Positions 20,156 through 29,592 are shown, counted from the first letter of the stretch. The stretch is DNA of 64,000 nt from Paenibacillus sp. SYP-B4298 (GCF_027627475.1 NZ_CP115484.1:4658501-4722500), one strand, 5' to 3'. Notes: generated from the letters alone by a model not told the origin. Numbers and translations are program-made.

Positions 20156-20396
20156 TGGCTAGTTTCACTTGCAGTTTGTCGACTACCTCTTGAATGGTGC
20201 GAACGATCGTTCCTTCAAAAATATCTACCCCGAACTCATTTTCCACTCTAACTGTCAGCTCAGCCATATCAAAGGAATCCATATTGAGATCTTCTCTTAA
20301 ACGATCTGTCAAGAGCAGCTCCTGACATCCGATGCCTCGATTCTCCTGGAACATTTCATCTACAATCATCCGCAGCCTTTCAACGCATTTATCCAT
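20148..20396 (-). CDS. Acyl carrier protein (first BtrH-type cassette)
   Basis: A carrier protein of about 82 residues with the prosthetic-group site LNMDSFDMAEL (Ser41). An ATG at 20402 is also in frame, but an AGGAGA directly abuts it and is better spaced for the ATG at 20396. It follows the BtrH-like stop by about a dozen bases and overlaps the ligase start. The adjacency of carrier, ligase and BtrH-like protein parallels the BtrI-BtrJ-BtrH logic of butirosin side-chain assembly (established for butirosin; inferred here). Confidence 0.9.
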   Translation of the reverse strand: MDKCVERLRMIVDEMFQENRGIGCQELLLTDRLREDLNMDSFDMAELTVRVENEFGVDIFEGTIVRTIQEVVDKLQVKLANE

Positions 20397-20408
20397 TCCC
20401 ATTCTCCT

Positions 20409-21476
20409 TTAAACATAAGTTGGATCTAATAGCATGAGAAATGAAACAGCAGCCTCCCGTTCCATATCCCGCAATTCCGACAACTGCTCCTTCAAGCGCT
20501 GCAATTTCACCTGGTCGGCGACACCCGAAACCTTTTTGGCCGCAAAAAAAATGAAGCTCTTCTGTCTATAGCGATTCCATTCGTCATGAAGCTTCGTATA
20601 CTGGTTCAACAATGGCTCTGCTGTCGAACTCGCCAGCTCCCCTTGTTCAACCAAATAGCGAACGAGATGAATATTGCGCAGATGCAGTTGTTGAAATTGC
20701 AGCATTCTAATCTTGTATAATGAGAGTTCTTCTGTGTTCGCACAGAAGACATCCATCTCCTTCAGAAAGGCATCTAGGCTATCCAGCCCCATATGATAGT
20801 ACAGGTCGTATTGCTCCTCATAAAATACCCCTTGGTCTAGCAACCCTGTACACATTTTTCTAGCTTCAGCTACCATGACCTCCCGCTCCCCCAAACCTGT
20901 AAGCGGTTGCTTTACTCGGCAGATGGTAACTGTTATGTTCTGCCCCAAGCCATGAAAGTGATCGCATGAGGCATAGAACGAATGATAGGGCAGCTCATAA
21001 TATTCCATTTGTCCTGGAAGGATGCAATCCTCGATCGTAAGGAAACAGCCTCGGGTCTCGTCATAGCCATAGATAAAAACGGGGTGCACGAGATGAAAAC
21101 GCTGTGCTTCCCTGCCACTAGGGTAATAGAACCGATCCACAGAAGCGAATAGGCAGTAGCCTTCGTCCAGTTTGGAAGTTATAAACGACACAGTATCAGC
21201 CGCCTGGCCCGCTTCTAGCGTATACTCCTGCTGCTCAATCATAGCTGTCAAAGGCTCGAACGAATATACGATCTTAGGTGTGAAATAACCCTGCTGAAGC
21301 AGTTCACCTCGCACGCTTTCCGGTTGAAAATGTTGGTGGTATTGCTTCATACGGTACTCTACACTCATATAGTAAACAATCTGCCGATAGGAAGGATTCG
21401 CCTGAATAAGCATCGATAACAGATTATTATGTATGCAATCAAGCCAAAGATCATTGTAGGGCTGGATAGTTGTCAT
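20409..21476 (-). CDS. BtrH-like cysteine acyltransferase (C39-peptidase-like fold)
   Basis: A protein of about 355 residues whose first 180 residues resemble the BtrH N-terminal domain: a Cys in WLDCIHNNLLSML near the start, a His in FHLVHPVFIYGYD and a following acidic TIEDC strand, the order of a Cys-His-Asp catalytic set. The C-terminal half is helical and charged. BtrH moves an acyl group from a carrier protein to an amine; that chemistry is known for butirosin and is only inferred here. The frame is open to 21560; the ATG at 21476 places the Cys near the N-terminus, as in relatives, though AGGTGG lies 15 bases upstream of it, so the start is uncertain. It is the first gene of the carrier-ligase-SDR operon, with AT-rich DNA upstream. 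Confidence 0.75.
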   Translation of the reverse strand: MTTIQPYNDLWLDCIHNNLLSMLIQANPSYRQIVYYMSVEYRMKQYHQHFQPESVRGELLQQGYFTPKIVYSFEPLTAMIEQQEYTLEAGQAADTVSFITSKLDEGYCLFASVDRFYYPSGREAQRFHLVHPVFIYGYDETRGCFLTIEDCILPGQMEYYELPYHSFYASCDHFHGLGQNITVTICRVKQPLTGLGEREVMVAEARKMCTGLLDQGVFYEEQYDLYYHMGLDSLDAFLKEMDVFCANTEELSLYKIRMLQFQQLHLRNIHLVRYLVEQGELASSTAEPLLNQYTKLHDEWNRYRQKSFIFFAAKKVSGVADQVKLQRLKEQLSELRDMEREAAVSFLMLLDPTYV

Positions 21477-21560
21477 ATAACTAAATGCAAACCACCTTTC
21501 CAGAGGAATGTATAGTTGGGCGCCATATGAAGTGCAGAAGGGAGAAGCAGAGATTAACAC

Positions 21561-21894
21561 AAGGAGACAAGGGTTTACTATTCATAGAAAGCGAAAGAAA
21601 TAAATAACATTTAAAATAATATATTCCTAAATAATAAATATGATATAAATATACACAAAATTTGATTTTATATCAATCTATAATCTTTTGTTTTGAACTT
21701 TGCCAACGCGGCACTGCCCACAATACTCGTCCCGGCAGCACCGCGCATAGCATGGAGTCCACACCCATCATAAATCTTCTGCTGCCATTCCACTCTCATC
21801 AAGCCCGTGGCAGCCCCGGATTTTCGCACCGCGCGCAGCTCCCAGCGCACGGTGCCCAGCTACATGACGGCGGTCGGTCGAACCACAAGTGTGC
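21561..21894. other. Intergenic region upstream of the BtrH-like operon
   Basis: The left 120 bases are very AT-rich (about 21590-21690) and probably hold the leftward promoter of the BtrH-like operon, although no single -35/-10 pair stands out. The right part (21700-21890) is GC-rich and contains only a weak GGCAGCA/TGCTGCC pairing that could help end the GH88 operon. No convincing gene was found. Confidence 0.5.
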
Positions 21895-23310
21895 TTACCA
21901 GAAAATATCCCTCCGCCCGCGAAGCTTCGCTAGCGCCTCTACGAAGAAATAGTCGCCATAAATAAGGGGCACGTCGAGGTTTTTCTGCTCCGGGTAATGA
22001 CCTGTTCCGTGCTGCAACAGTCCTTCAGGCGCATCCTCCTCCCAACGGCCGCATACCGCCTCCAGCGACCGTACAAGCCGTGCGCCATGTCTGTAATACA
22101 GCTCCGCTTCCTCCTCCGGCACAAGCCCAGCCAGCTCGAGCAGCCCGGATGCGGCACAGGCGCCCGCTGAGGAATCCTTATATCTGCGCACTCCCGCTGG
22201 CAGGCGGAAATCCCACTCCGGTACGCCATCCTCGGGCAGATTGGCGATAAAGTAATGCGCTACCTTCTTGGCCGCATCCAGGAAGGAGCGGTCGCCGGAA
22301 TACTTGTAGGACAATGCAAAGCCATATAGCGCCCAGGAGCTTCCGCGCGACCATGCGGATTGCGGGGCATAGCCCTGTCCGCCGAGCGCCTCCGCCACCT
22401 CGCCCGTCTCGGGATCGAAACGGATCACATGATGCGTCGAGCCGTCGGCGCGAACGAAATGTCTCAGCGTCGTCGTCGCATGCGCCACCGCCACATGGCG
22501 GAAGCGCGGGTCGCCGCTCTCCTCGGATGCCCAATAGAGCAGCGGCAGATTCATCATGCAGTCCATTATGGCTAATCCTTCATTGCGCTCGCCCTCCCGC
22601 CACGGATTCCAGGCGCGGATATAGCGCCCCTGCAGGTTGAAGCGACCGAGCAGATGACTGGCCGCCTGCAGCGCCCGCCGCCGCGATTCGGGGTTGCCCG
22701 TCAGCTTGTAGTTAGCGACGCTCGTCAGGCTCCACATAAACCCTAGATCATGATCCAGCCGCTCATACGACTGCAGCGGCTCATCCAGGCGGCGCTCGCA
22801 CTCCTCAGCAAGCTGGCGCAGGGAAGCTTCCCCACCGTCGCGATACAGCAGCCAGAGCAGGCCCGGCCAGAAGCCAGCCGTCCACCAGTGCGGCTCAGCC
22901 AGCTCATACACTCCGCCGGGAGCCGCATGCGGGAACTGCGATCCGATGCGCCCGGCAAGCACCCCCGTCTTGCGCACTACTCGCTCCCACACAGCAGCAG
23001 CATAGGCTGCATCGGCATCGGCTGCGTCGGCCGGCTCGACTGGCTTGCTACCGCCGTTAGCGAGCTTCTCCTCCATGTCCTGTCCAGCGCAGTTGGCATC
23101 CTCAGGAGCTGTGCTGGCCTGCGCCTGCGGCTGTTCATCCAGCAGGCTCTCCACCCCCTGCTCATAGTCCTGTACGCCTGCTCCTGGCTGAATCGCACTG
23201 CCCGAAGAGCGCCGGGCGGCGGCCAGTGGTTCCTGCTTCACTGTTAACCTATCGGACACACCAGGTGCAGCACCTCTATCGTCTTCCCGTTCTCTTTCTC
23301 TAGTCATCAT
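21895..23310 (-). CDS. GH88-family unsaturated glucuronyl hydrolase
   Basis: A protein of 471 residues. From about residue 100 on it matches GH88 enzymes, which hydrate and release unsaturated uronic acid residues left by polysaccharide lyases: WWTAGFWPGLLWLLY, catalytic-type Asp in DHDLGFMW near 187, NEGLAIMDCMMNLPLL with a second conserved Asp near 249, and WSRGSSWALYGFALSY. The first 100 residues are a low-complexity, charged and Ala/Gln-rich extension with no signal peptide, which is unusual. A GAGGAG site precedes the ATG, which overlaps the stop of the heparinase-like gene, so the two are translationally coupled. Joined to a lyase-type gene, it fits uptake and processing of a uronate-containing glycan. 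Confidence 0.9.
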   Translation of the reverse strand: MMTREREREDDRGAAPGVSDRLTVKQEPLAAARRSSGSAIQPGAGVQDYEQGVESLLDEQPQAQASTAPEDANCAGQDMEEKLANGGSKPVEPADAADADAAYAAAVWERVVRKTGVLAGRIGSQFPHAAPGGVYELAEPHWWTAGFWPGLLWLLYRDGGEASLRQLAEECERRLDEPLQSYERLDHDLGFMWSLTSVANYKLTGNPESRRRALQAASHLLGRFNLQGRYIRAWNPWREGERNEGLAIMDCMMNLPLLYWASEESGDPRFRHVAVAHATTTLRHFVRADGSTHHVIRFDPETGEVAEALGGQGYAPQSAWSRGSSWALYGFALSYKYSGDRSFLDAAKKVAHYFIANLPEDGVPEWDFRLPAGVRRYKDSSAGACAASGLLELAGLVPEEEAELYYRHGARLVRSLEAVCGRWEEDAPEGLLQHGTGHYPEQKNLDVPLIYGDYFFVEALAKLRGRRDIFW

Positions 23311-25451
23311 TAGAGCTCCTCTCCTGTTATTGCTTCTATAATAATTGCCATCGTCTCTTCCAGAGCAGCGGCCGTCCAGGTCAAGTCAAGCGCATAGATC
23401 TGCCGCTCGCATTGCTGGTGATCCATGAAGCGATATGGCTCCACAGTGACCTGGATGTGAGCATGGGTCTGGCAACGAATCCGCAGTCCTTGCTGGAGAC
23501 CACGGATGAGCACGCTGCCATCGGCTTGCAGCTTCGGCTCGAAGCCGCTCATTAGCCGCTCGGTAATGATGATGCCGCTCTCCCGTAGCAGGAAGCGATC
23601 CTCCAGCTTGAGCGCCAGCCTGCGCTTGTCCCACTCCCATCTACGCTCCAGCCCCAGCAGGGCAGGCTCGTTGTAAGCGGAGGACAGCTCCACTCCGAAT
23701 CGATCAAGCCCAGCGGTCTGCTCCACGCACAGCACCTGCGCCCGCCGTTCTCTCCCGGCCTGCTGGACACTGCCGTTAACGATCGGCACGGAATGACCCT
23801 GTGAACCATTGCATAGCAGATCGTAGCGCCCGGCGCCAAAGTACGCCTTCGTATATTCTCCTGCACCCAAATCCTCCAGCAGCGTCTCCCCGCCAATATG
23901 ATAGACGAAGCTGCCCAGGTCATTATGGTTATGCGGCTCATCATTATGCCCTCCCTTGGCAGCGAAGGCCGACGGTGCCGTCACGGAGGGCACCGAGGAC
24001 ATGGAGGACATTGCTGCCTCCTCACCCGGCCAGACCCGGCTAATGAACCATCCCGCATCGGGCAGCAAGTAGCTGCATGTCGGCCAAGGCGTACCCTGGC
24101 AGCGCGGGTCGCTCCAGATCAGCTCGCGGATGAAGGGCGCCCAGCGCGCCACCGGCTCCTGCAGCAGATCGATTCGCCCCCCTGCAGGAGGCACATGAAG
24201 CCGTGAGTAGCGGCGCTTGAGCTGATGCAGCAGACCGAGTGGATAGCGGACAGTACGCACCGCATCAGAGAAGGGCACCGTGCTGCAGCCGCTTAGATAA
24301 GCCTTCTCATGAAACAAGGCGATCGCCTGTACCTTGCCCTGCTGCATCAGATCCAGTTGGCCAGCCGTCCGCTGCTTGAGCAGCTCGGCAAAATAGACAT
24401 AGAAGCCAAAGCCATATCCCCAGTAGCCGATCCCCTCCACGCACGCGCCATCTGGCTCGAAGCCGCTCAGATAACTGTCTAGCGTACCAAGAATGCGATA
24501 GAGCAGCGGCGACAGTGTGGCTGCGTCCTCGAACAAATATAGCGCAGCGGCGCCGATCGAGCCGCCGCAGACGCTGGCCCAGTTCATTTGCGAGGTTTCC
24601 CAGTGCAGAGCAGGGCCAAGCCCGGCATATGGCTTCAGCACACGCTCCAGCACTTCATGCCTGGCGCGTCCCTTCACCACAGGGGACAGCCTGTCTCCCA
24701 GCAGATGCAGAACCTCAGCTAGCGCGAATGCCGTCTCCGCTGCGAACAGATCGATGACCTGTCGATGCTGCTGCTCCCCGGCCTGCGGCCAGCTTAGCGA
24801 TTGCCCGCCCAGATGGGCGGGCAGGCTCCAGGCATACTCATCGCACAGCGTCCAGATGATATCCTCCAGTGCCGCGAGATAGCGTGCGTCCTCGTCCAGC
24901 AGCGTTAAGAATGCGTAGAGGTTGAGGCGTCTGCGACGGGCAAAATACGGGCGCTCGAACGGCTGCCGCAAGCCATCCGTGTCATAAATGCGATACAACG
25001 AGAAGGGCAGCGCCTCGACAGGCTCGCCGAGCAGACGATCTCCTTCCTGCCGAATCGCTTCGAGCTGCGGCTTGTAGTACTCCTCCTGCCTCAGCTCCTG
25101 CCACTTCCCGGCGTCTAGCGCCTCTGCGAACAGCGCTGCCTGCACACCTCCGGGAGCTCCGGCCAACTGCCTGTCACCGTAATTCAATGCTTCTTGCACC
25201 GTGCGGTAATCCACTGCTGTAATCTCCTCTCCTATGCTTAAATGTAAGAAACATGAGACCGGGTCTCTCTCCTTCGCGCTATGCAGCGGTGGGCCTCGTT
25301 CGTCCAAGGAGCCCGCCTTCAACTGCCGCAACAGCATGCCGTTCATTTCTGCTGCTGTGCAAGCTCCCTTGATGAACGACGGCACGAATTCCCCCCAAAT
25401 CATGACCTGCTTCGCGAGACCTGTTCTGGTCTGTACAGCTCCGGCCTCCAC
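23310..25451 (-). CDS. Heparinase II/III-like polysaccharide lyase
   Basis: A protein of 713 residues with an alpha-helical N-terminal half (toroid type) and the heparinase II/III C-terminal motif HNDEPHNHNDLGSFVYH followed by LEDLGAGEYTKAYFG. No signal peptide is seen, so it is probably cytoplasmic. Its position next to a GH88 enzyme supports uronic-acid glycan cleavage by beta-elimination; the exact substrate cannot be read from sequence. The annotated GTG start (25451) directly follows the DUF2264-like stop and has no good ribosome site; an ATG at 25403 is an alternative. Base composition is GC-rich compared with the 36-43 kb region. Confidence 0.85.
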   Translation of the reverse strand: MEAGAVQTRTGLAKQVMIWGEFVPSFIKGACTAAEMNGMLLRQLKAGSLDERGPPLHSAKERDPVSCFLHLSIGEEITAVDYRTVQEALNYGDRQLAGAPGGVQAALFAEALDAGKWQELRQEEYYKPQLEAIRQEGDRLLGEPVEALPFSLYRIYDTDGLRQPFERPYFARRRRLNLYAFLTLLDEDARYLAALEDIIWTLCDEYAWSLPAHLGGQSLSWPQAGEQQHRQVIDLFAAETAFALAEVLHLLGDRLSPVVKGRARHEVLERVLKPYAGLGPALHWETSQMNWASVCGGSIGAAALYLFEDAATLSPLLYRILGTLDSYLSGFEPDGACVEGIGYWGYGFGFYVYFAELLKQRTAGQLDLMQQGKVQAIALFHEKAYLSGCSTVPFSDAVRTVRYPLGLLHQLKRRYSRLHVPPAGGRIDLLQEPVARWAPFIRELIWSDPRCQGTPWPTCSYLLPDAGWFISRVWPGEEAAMSSMSSVPSVTAPSAFAAKGGHNDEPHNHNDLGSFVYHIGGETLLEDLGAGEYTKAYFGAGRYDLLCNGSQGHSVPIVNGSVQQAGRERRAQVLCVEQTAGLDRFGVELSSAYNEPALLGLERRWEWDKRRLALKLEDRFLLRESGIIITERLMSGFEPKLQADGSVLIRGLQQGLRIRCQTHAHIQVTVEPYRFMDHQQCERQIYALDLTWTAAALEETMAIIIEAITGEEL

Positions 25452-26792
25452 CTACAATGCGTGATCAGCAGCCATGTCCTCTCCACCCCAGAGCCTCCGT
25501 GCACTCCACGGCTGATCGGGCTCGCTCCAGAATGGATGCTCTGGCGCAAGGCCAAGCGGCAGGAAGACGGCGGTGCACAAGTAGAGGCTGCCCGTCGAAA
25601 TGTAATGCTCGCCGAGCCCCGGCTGGTGACCAGCGAGGCCGATGCGGAGCCAGCCCTGCGCGTCATAGGTGCCCGCCGGCTCCAGGCAGCGGCGAATGAC
25701 CGCCTCCAGCGCGCTGCGCACGCTGCCCTGAGCCGCGGCGAGCCGCACGGGCAGCCCCTCCTGCAGCGCAAGCTGTGCCAGCAGTTGAAAAGCGCCGCAG
25801 CGATAGGCAATCGAGCGCCCGATTGCCGGGAAGGAGCCGTCCGGCGCGATGAGTCGCTCCTGCACATCCGCGAAGCGCGCCGCGCGCGCCGCTGCCTCGG
25901 GCACCAGCCCTGCCCCTGGCCATGACGCACCGCACGCACGGTTCATATAGCCGATGATGTCCAGCAGCATCGGCTGAATCACATAGCTATTATAGTAGTC
26001 CCAATGAAAATCAGGGCCATCTCCATAGACCCCATCCCCCTTATACCATAGCTCATGCTGACGAAAGGCATAGTCGATGCGCATCCAGTCGCATGCCTCG
26101 CCCGTCAGATGGAGCGCCGCTTCCACCATCGCACTGAACAACAGCCAGTTGCAGTAAGGAGGCGTAATGGTGCGCGTCGCCTTCAAGGCCGACACTACCT
26201 GCTGCTGCACGTCAGTATCCAGATCTCGCCACAGCGGACCCGGAGCACGGAGCATCGCATGCGCGAGAAACGCCGTATCCACCAGCGTCTGCCCGCTTGC
26301 TCCGAAGTGTCCGTAATCCGGCGAATGAGGATTCGTAATCTCCGCGAGTGCCCGAGCTGTCCGCTGACGCCAGTGTAGCCGCAGCTCCTGCTCCTCACGG
26401 TCGCCACTCTCCAGCGCCAGCCAGGGAGCGAGCGACATCACTGTCCGGGCGAAGGCCTCCAGATAGGTGCAATCTGTGCGATCCTCCCCTGCAGCCGCCT
26501 CCACCGGCATGCTCGCCCGCAGCCGTCCCGCCGCCAAGGCATCGATGACAGGAGCGGCCGTGGCGAGCAGCCGATATAACCAATAGCCGCGTCCCTTCTC
26601 CTCGCTGCGGGGCAGCATCTCCAACAGCGTGTTCCCCGTCCCCAACTGGGCATCACCCCCCGCACCAGAGAAGGATAGCACCGAAGAGCCTGAAGCCCCA
26701 GCCTCACCTCCCCCACCATCGCTGCTGCCATAACTGCTGTTCGCCCCTCTGTGCGTCAGGCCTGGCATTGCTTCCTCATTGCGCTCTGTCAT
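25452..26792 (-). CDS. DUF2264-family protein of a glycan-utilisation operon
   Basis: A protein of 446 residues. After a Gly/Ser-rich N-terminus of about 55 residues it has the DUF2264-like pattern: RGYWLYRLLATAAPVIDAL, TYLEAFARTVMSLAPWLAL, the CNWLLFSAMVEAAL segment and DGPDFHWDYYNSYVIQPML. The family is thought to have an alpha/alpha-toroid fold, and its members occur in polysaccharide-degradation loci; no biochemical function is assigned here. A GGAGGAG site precedes the ATG at 26792. It is the first gene of the three-gene leftward operon and lies about 90 bases downstream of a cre-like site at 26878-26893. Confidence 0.8.
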   Translation of the reverse strand: MTERNEEAMPGLTHRGANSSYGSSDGGGGEAGASGSSVLSFSGAGGDAQLGTGNTLLEMLPRSEEKGRGYWLYRLLATAAPVIDALAAGRLRASMPVEAAAGEDRTDCTYLEAFARTVMSLAPWLALESGDREEQELRLHWRQRTARALAEITNPHSPDYGHFGASGQTLVDTAFLAHAMLRAPGPLWRDLDTDVQQQVVSALKATRTITPPYCNWLLFSAMVEAALHLTGEACDWMRIDYAFRQHELWYKGDGVYGDGPDFHWDYYNSYVIQPMLLDIIGYMNRACGASWPGAGLVPEAAARAARFADVQERLIAPDGSFPAIGRSIAYRCGAFQLLAQLALQEGLPVRLAAAQGSVRSALEAVIRRCLEPAGTYDAQGWLRIGLAGHQPGLGEHYISTGSLYLCTAVFLPLGLAPEHPFWSEPDQPWSARRLWGGEDMAADHAL

Positions 26793-26877
26793 GAATCATT
26801 CTCCTCCTGCATGGGCCCACAGGCGTTAGCCTGGCCCGTCGTGTCCAATGATTTATTACGCTAGAGCGAGCAGACCG

Positions 26878-26893
26878 TTGTAATCGCTTCCTA
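26878..26893 (-). promoter_or_regulatory. Cre-like catabolite operator upstream of the glycan operon
   Basis: On the minus strand the site reads TAGGAAGCGATTACAA, one mismatch from the CcpA consensus WTGNAANCGNWNNCAW. It lies about 90 bases upstream of the DUF2264-like start. The core AGCGATTACA is shared with the site upstream of the GH26 mannanase. Assignment to CcpA is inference. Confidence 0.5.
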
Positions 26894-27062
26894 TCCGAGG
26901 TGAGCGAGGGCAATCCGACTCCAGCATATTCTTGTCCTATTATAGCAATTCCGCGCACAAGATGATCACTTAATTCTGTCTGCTCGCCCGTCACCAGCTC
27001 ATATGGAATCGACAGCAGCCTGGAGCTGTCCAATATGTGGTCCTATTAACGCAGCCAAAACA

Positions 27063-27099
27063 GCCTGAGGACGCGCTGCTATCCAGCTCGTCCTCAGGC
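27063..27099 (-). terminator. Rho-independent terminator of the SLH protein gene
   Basis: A perfect 11-base stem, GCCTGAGGACG at 27063-27073 with CGTCCTCAGGC at 27089-27099. On the minus strand it is followed by GTTTTGG. It lies about 140 bases beyond the stop of the SLH protein. Confidence 0.75.
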
Positions 27100-27237
27100 C
27101 TTATTCATCCACGATCCTATCTATTCATCCACTGCTCTGTCCTACGTATGAGCTGTTCCTACAAGCAACCCGGCAGCTACCGGGTAGCAGCCACACGCCG
27201 TCAAGAGCACGCTCGTATATCTAACCTGCTGCTGCGC

Positions 27238-29592
27238 TTAATCCCGCAGCGGCGCTTCCTTCAGATCAGCCTTCGCTTGCAGGAAGCGGAAGAAGGCCGC
27301 AGATGCTTCTGCGCGAGAGACCTCGCTGCTCGGACGGAAGTTGCCCTTGCTATCCTTGGACATGATGCCCAAGCCTGTAACGATCGCCGCTTGCCCTTTC
27401 TTCTCCATCTTGGACGCGTCGGCAAAGTTAACATTGAATATATCCGTATGGTCTGCCAAGGTGTTGTACCCCAGCGCACGCACGATCAGCTCCGCCATCT
27501 CCTCGCGATCCACCTTGCCCTCAGGGTTGAAGGAGCCATCACCCTTGTCGATCAGGTCGTTAGCTAGCGCCTCCTCGATATAGACGAAATAAGACGAGTC
27601 TGCCGCAACATCCTTGAAGGAGGCCTGCCCCATAGACAGGGCGGCCATCGGCATATTCCTGCTGCCGCCATTCATCGAGAGCACCAGCATCTTGATCAGC
27701 TCGCCGCGAGTCACCGTCTGATTCGGACGAACCTTGCCATCCTCCAGATCCAGCGCCTTGTAATCAATCATAAGCTGCAGCTCACGCTCGGCCCAATGAC
27801 CCGCAATATCGGCTGCCTTCTGCTTAATCAGACTGGTTACCTCGCCGCTGTCCACCGCACGCCACTGACCTGTCTGAGCATCCAGGAAGACGTTCTCCTC
27901 GAGCGGACGCTTCACCATACGGTAGACCAGCTTGGCTGGGCCCGAGCCGCTCGCATCATTCGGATTAATCTCTCCAGCAGCCACCATCAGATTGTATTTC
28001 TCGACCGGAATGCCAATGTAGCTGTCATCTCCAAGCAGCGCATAGGTCAACTCGACCTTATAATATTTATTATACTCGTCCAGCGCCTTGTCCTTGTCGA
28101 TAAGGGTCGGCAACGTGGAAGGATACGTGTAGTTGAAGAACTGGGCATTATAATCTTGAACACTGCCGGTAACCGCATTGATTCTGACATAGACATTGTC
28201 ATACGGCACGTTAACTCCATTCACGTAACGGGGAAAACGGAAGCTGTAGCTGCCAATCTCCTCCGGCTTCTTCGTCGTGTATTGGGAGAGGTCCGCCTCC
28301 TCTTGCAAATATAGCTCCTGCACATAACCCGGCAGTTGCTTCTTCACAATCTCCAGTGCCTTGGATTTGGCTTGCTCATAGGTGACGGCCTTATCCTTCT
28401 GATCTTTGTTCTCTCTGCCGTCATAATAGGAGAAGCTGCGAACCTCGCCAGTCAGTGCATTGACCTCCGCCCAGGCCGAATACCCAATATCCTTGCCCTC
28501 CTGCTTGACGGACCAATTCAGTCCCCATACGGAGACACTCTTGCCGGAAGCGTCATCCATATATTCAGAATAGCTGCTGTCCTCCAGCTTGGCAGTGGAC
28601 GGCAAGTCGAAGGCTGCTGCCACCTTCTGGCTTGCTTGCTCTGCTGTCAGCGCCTTCCCGGCAGTCGGCTTGGCTCCCAGCGCCTTGTCCGCAACGGGCT
28701 TAGTCGTATTCTCGACATATCTCCCCGACCGCTCTATAGGCTTGCCGGTTACCGCGTCCAGCACCATCGTCGACAGATTATAGGACAGGATCGGCACTTG
28801 TTTTTTCGCGGAGTACGGGAGCATATAGCTCAGTTGCAGCTTCGCTTCCTCGCGGAATCGGGCCATAGCCTGCTCTGACGTCAGCTTCGGCGCCGCATTC
28901 TCAAACTTCACCGTGGCATCCCAATTCAGCTCGTAATTGATAATATGGCCTTCTCCATCCACCATAACCTGAATATAGTTATCCATGAATGGCAGCCCGC
29001 CTACGAGTCGGTTGTAGCGGAAGCTATAGCTGACTTCCCCTGTCAGCGGTTGACGGGTATCCACCCCGAAATCCTCATCCACCTTAATTTGCCCCTTGTA
29101 GCTGGAGCCAACTACACCTATGAACGACGAGGCGATCTCCTGTGCCTGCTCCCGATCTGCCTTCGGCGGATAGCTCGGCTTGCGCGTAGGGTCGTTGTTG
29201 TAATTGGTATAATAGATCAGCTCTCCGGTATCCGCGTTAATCCGCGTGTTGATCGTGCCGAGCGATTTGTTGTTTTTGCGCAGCACATAGGACATTGACC
29301 AGCTTCCTTGCTTGCCCGAGTACAATGCCGAGGTCTGATAGTTAGCGTTCTGAAGCGTATATTCTTTAGGAATGCTGACGATCTTTCTCGACAGCTCATC
29401 GGCCTTCTCTTTGGTGATCTTGGCATTAACCGGGCTCTCGCTGGACGGCTCAGCCACGTTGTGCTCCGTCGATACGGTGGCGGTAGTCGCTATCCGGTCC
29501 GCAAATGCCGCACTTGGAATCGTTCCTGTTAAAGCGATTACTGTTGCCAGAGTTACCAACCATTGCTTTCTTCTTCTCTTGGATCGGCTCAT
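27238..29592 (-). CDS. Secreted YcdB/YcdC-type protein with three S-layer homology domains
   Basis: A protein of 784 residues. A basic signal peptide (cleavage probably after AAFA at about residue 31) is followed by repeated PepSY/YcdB-YcdC-like units (about 60-560) with recurring segments of the type INADTGEL, VNALTGEVRSF and INAVTGSVQDYN. The C-terminus has three SLH motifs: DIAGHWAERELQLMIDY (about 585-635), FKDVAADSSYFVYIEEAL (about 650-705) and a third ending in SRAEASAAFFRFLQ (about 725-772). SLH domains anchor proteins to pyruvylated wall polymers in Bacillales, so the product is on the cell surface. YcdB-type domains are protease-propeptide-like but no peptidase motif is seen; its role is unknown. 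A TAGGAGGG site precedes the ATG, and terminators flank the gene, so it is monocistronic. Confidence 0.88.
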   Translation of the reverse strand: MSRSKRRRKQWLVTLATVIALTGTIPSAAFADRIATTATVSTEHNVAEPSSESPVNAKITKEKADELSRKIVSIPKEYTLQNANYQTSALYSGKQGSWSMSYVLRKNNKSLGTINTRINADTGELIYYTNYNNDPTRKPSYPPKADREQAQEIASSFIGVVGSSYKGQIKVDEDFGVDTRQPLTGEVSYSFRYNRLVGGLPFMDNYIQVMVDGEGHIINYELNWDATVKFENAAPKLTSEQAMARFREEAKLQLSYMLPYSAKKQVPILSYNLSTMVLDAVTGKPIERSGRYVENTTKPVADKALGAKPTAGKALTAEQASQKVAAAFDLPSTAKLEDSSYSEYMDDASGKSVSVWGLNWSVKQEGKDIGYSAWAEVNALTGEVRSFSYYDGRENKDQKDKAVTYEQAKSKALEIVKKQLPGYVQELYLQEEADLSQYTTKKPEEIGSYSFRFPRYVNGVNVPYDNVYVRINAVTGSVQDYNAQFFNYTYPSTLPTLIDKDKALDEYNKYYKVELTYALLGDDSYIGIPVEKYNLMVAAGEINPNDASGSGPAKLVYRMVKRPLEENVFLDAQTGQWRAVDSGEVTSLIKQKAADIAGHWAERELQLMIDYKALDLEDGKVRPNQTVTRGELIKMLVLSMNGGSRNMPMAALSMGQASFKDVAADSSYFVYIEEALANDLIDKGDGSFNPEGKVDREEMAELIVRALGYNTLADHTDIFNVNFADASKMEKKGQAAIVTGLGIMSKDSKGNFRPSSEVSRAEASAAFFRFLQAKADLKEAPLRD

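Larger units (their letters stand above)
26793..27237. other. Intergenic region with cre-like site and terminator
   Basis: These 445 bases separate two leftward units. They hold the cre-like site at 26878-26893, upstream of the glycan operon, and a strong hairpin at 27063-27099, downstream of the SLH protein gene. A short leftward frame (26776-27033) is present but has no supporting homology and is not called. Confidence 0.55.

Noticed and set aside
21668-21850. Leftward 60-codon frame in the gap upstream of the BtrH-like operon
   Set aside because: Short, with a composition change in the middle, no ribosome site and no similarity that I can see.
25281-25925. Long frame antisense to the heparinase-like and DUF2264-like genes
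   Set aside because: High GC content leaves antisense frames open; the sequence is Arg/Pro/Ser-rich without family features, while the opposite strand codes for recognisable enzymes.
26776-27033. Leftward 85-codon frame upstream of the DUF2264-like gene
   Set aside because: It overlaps the start of the real gene and its promoter area, has no good ribosome site and no motif I recognise.
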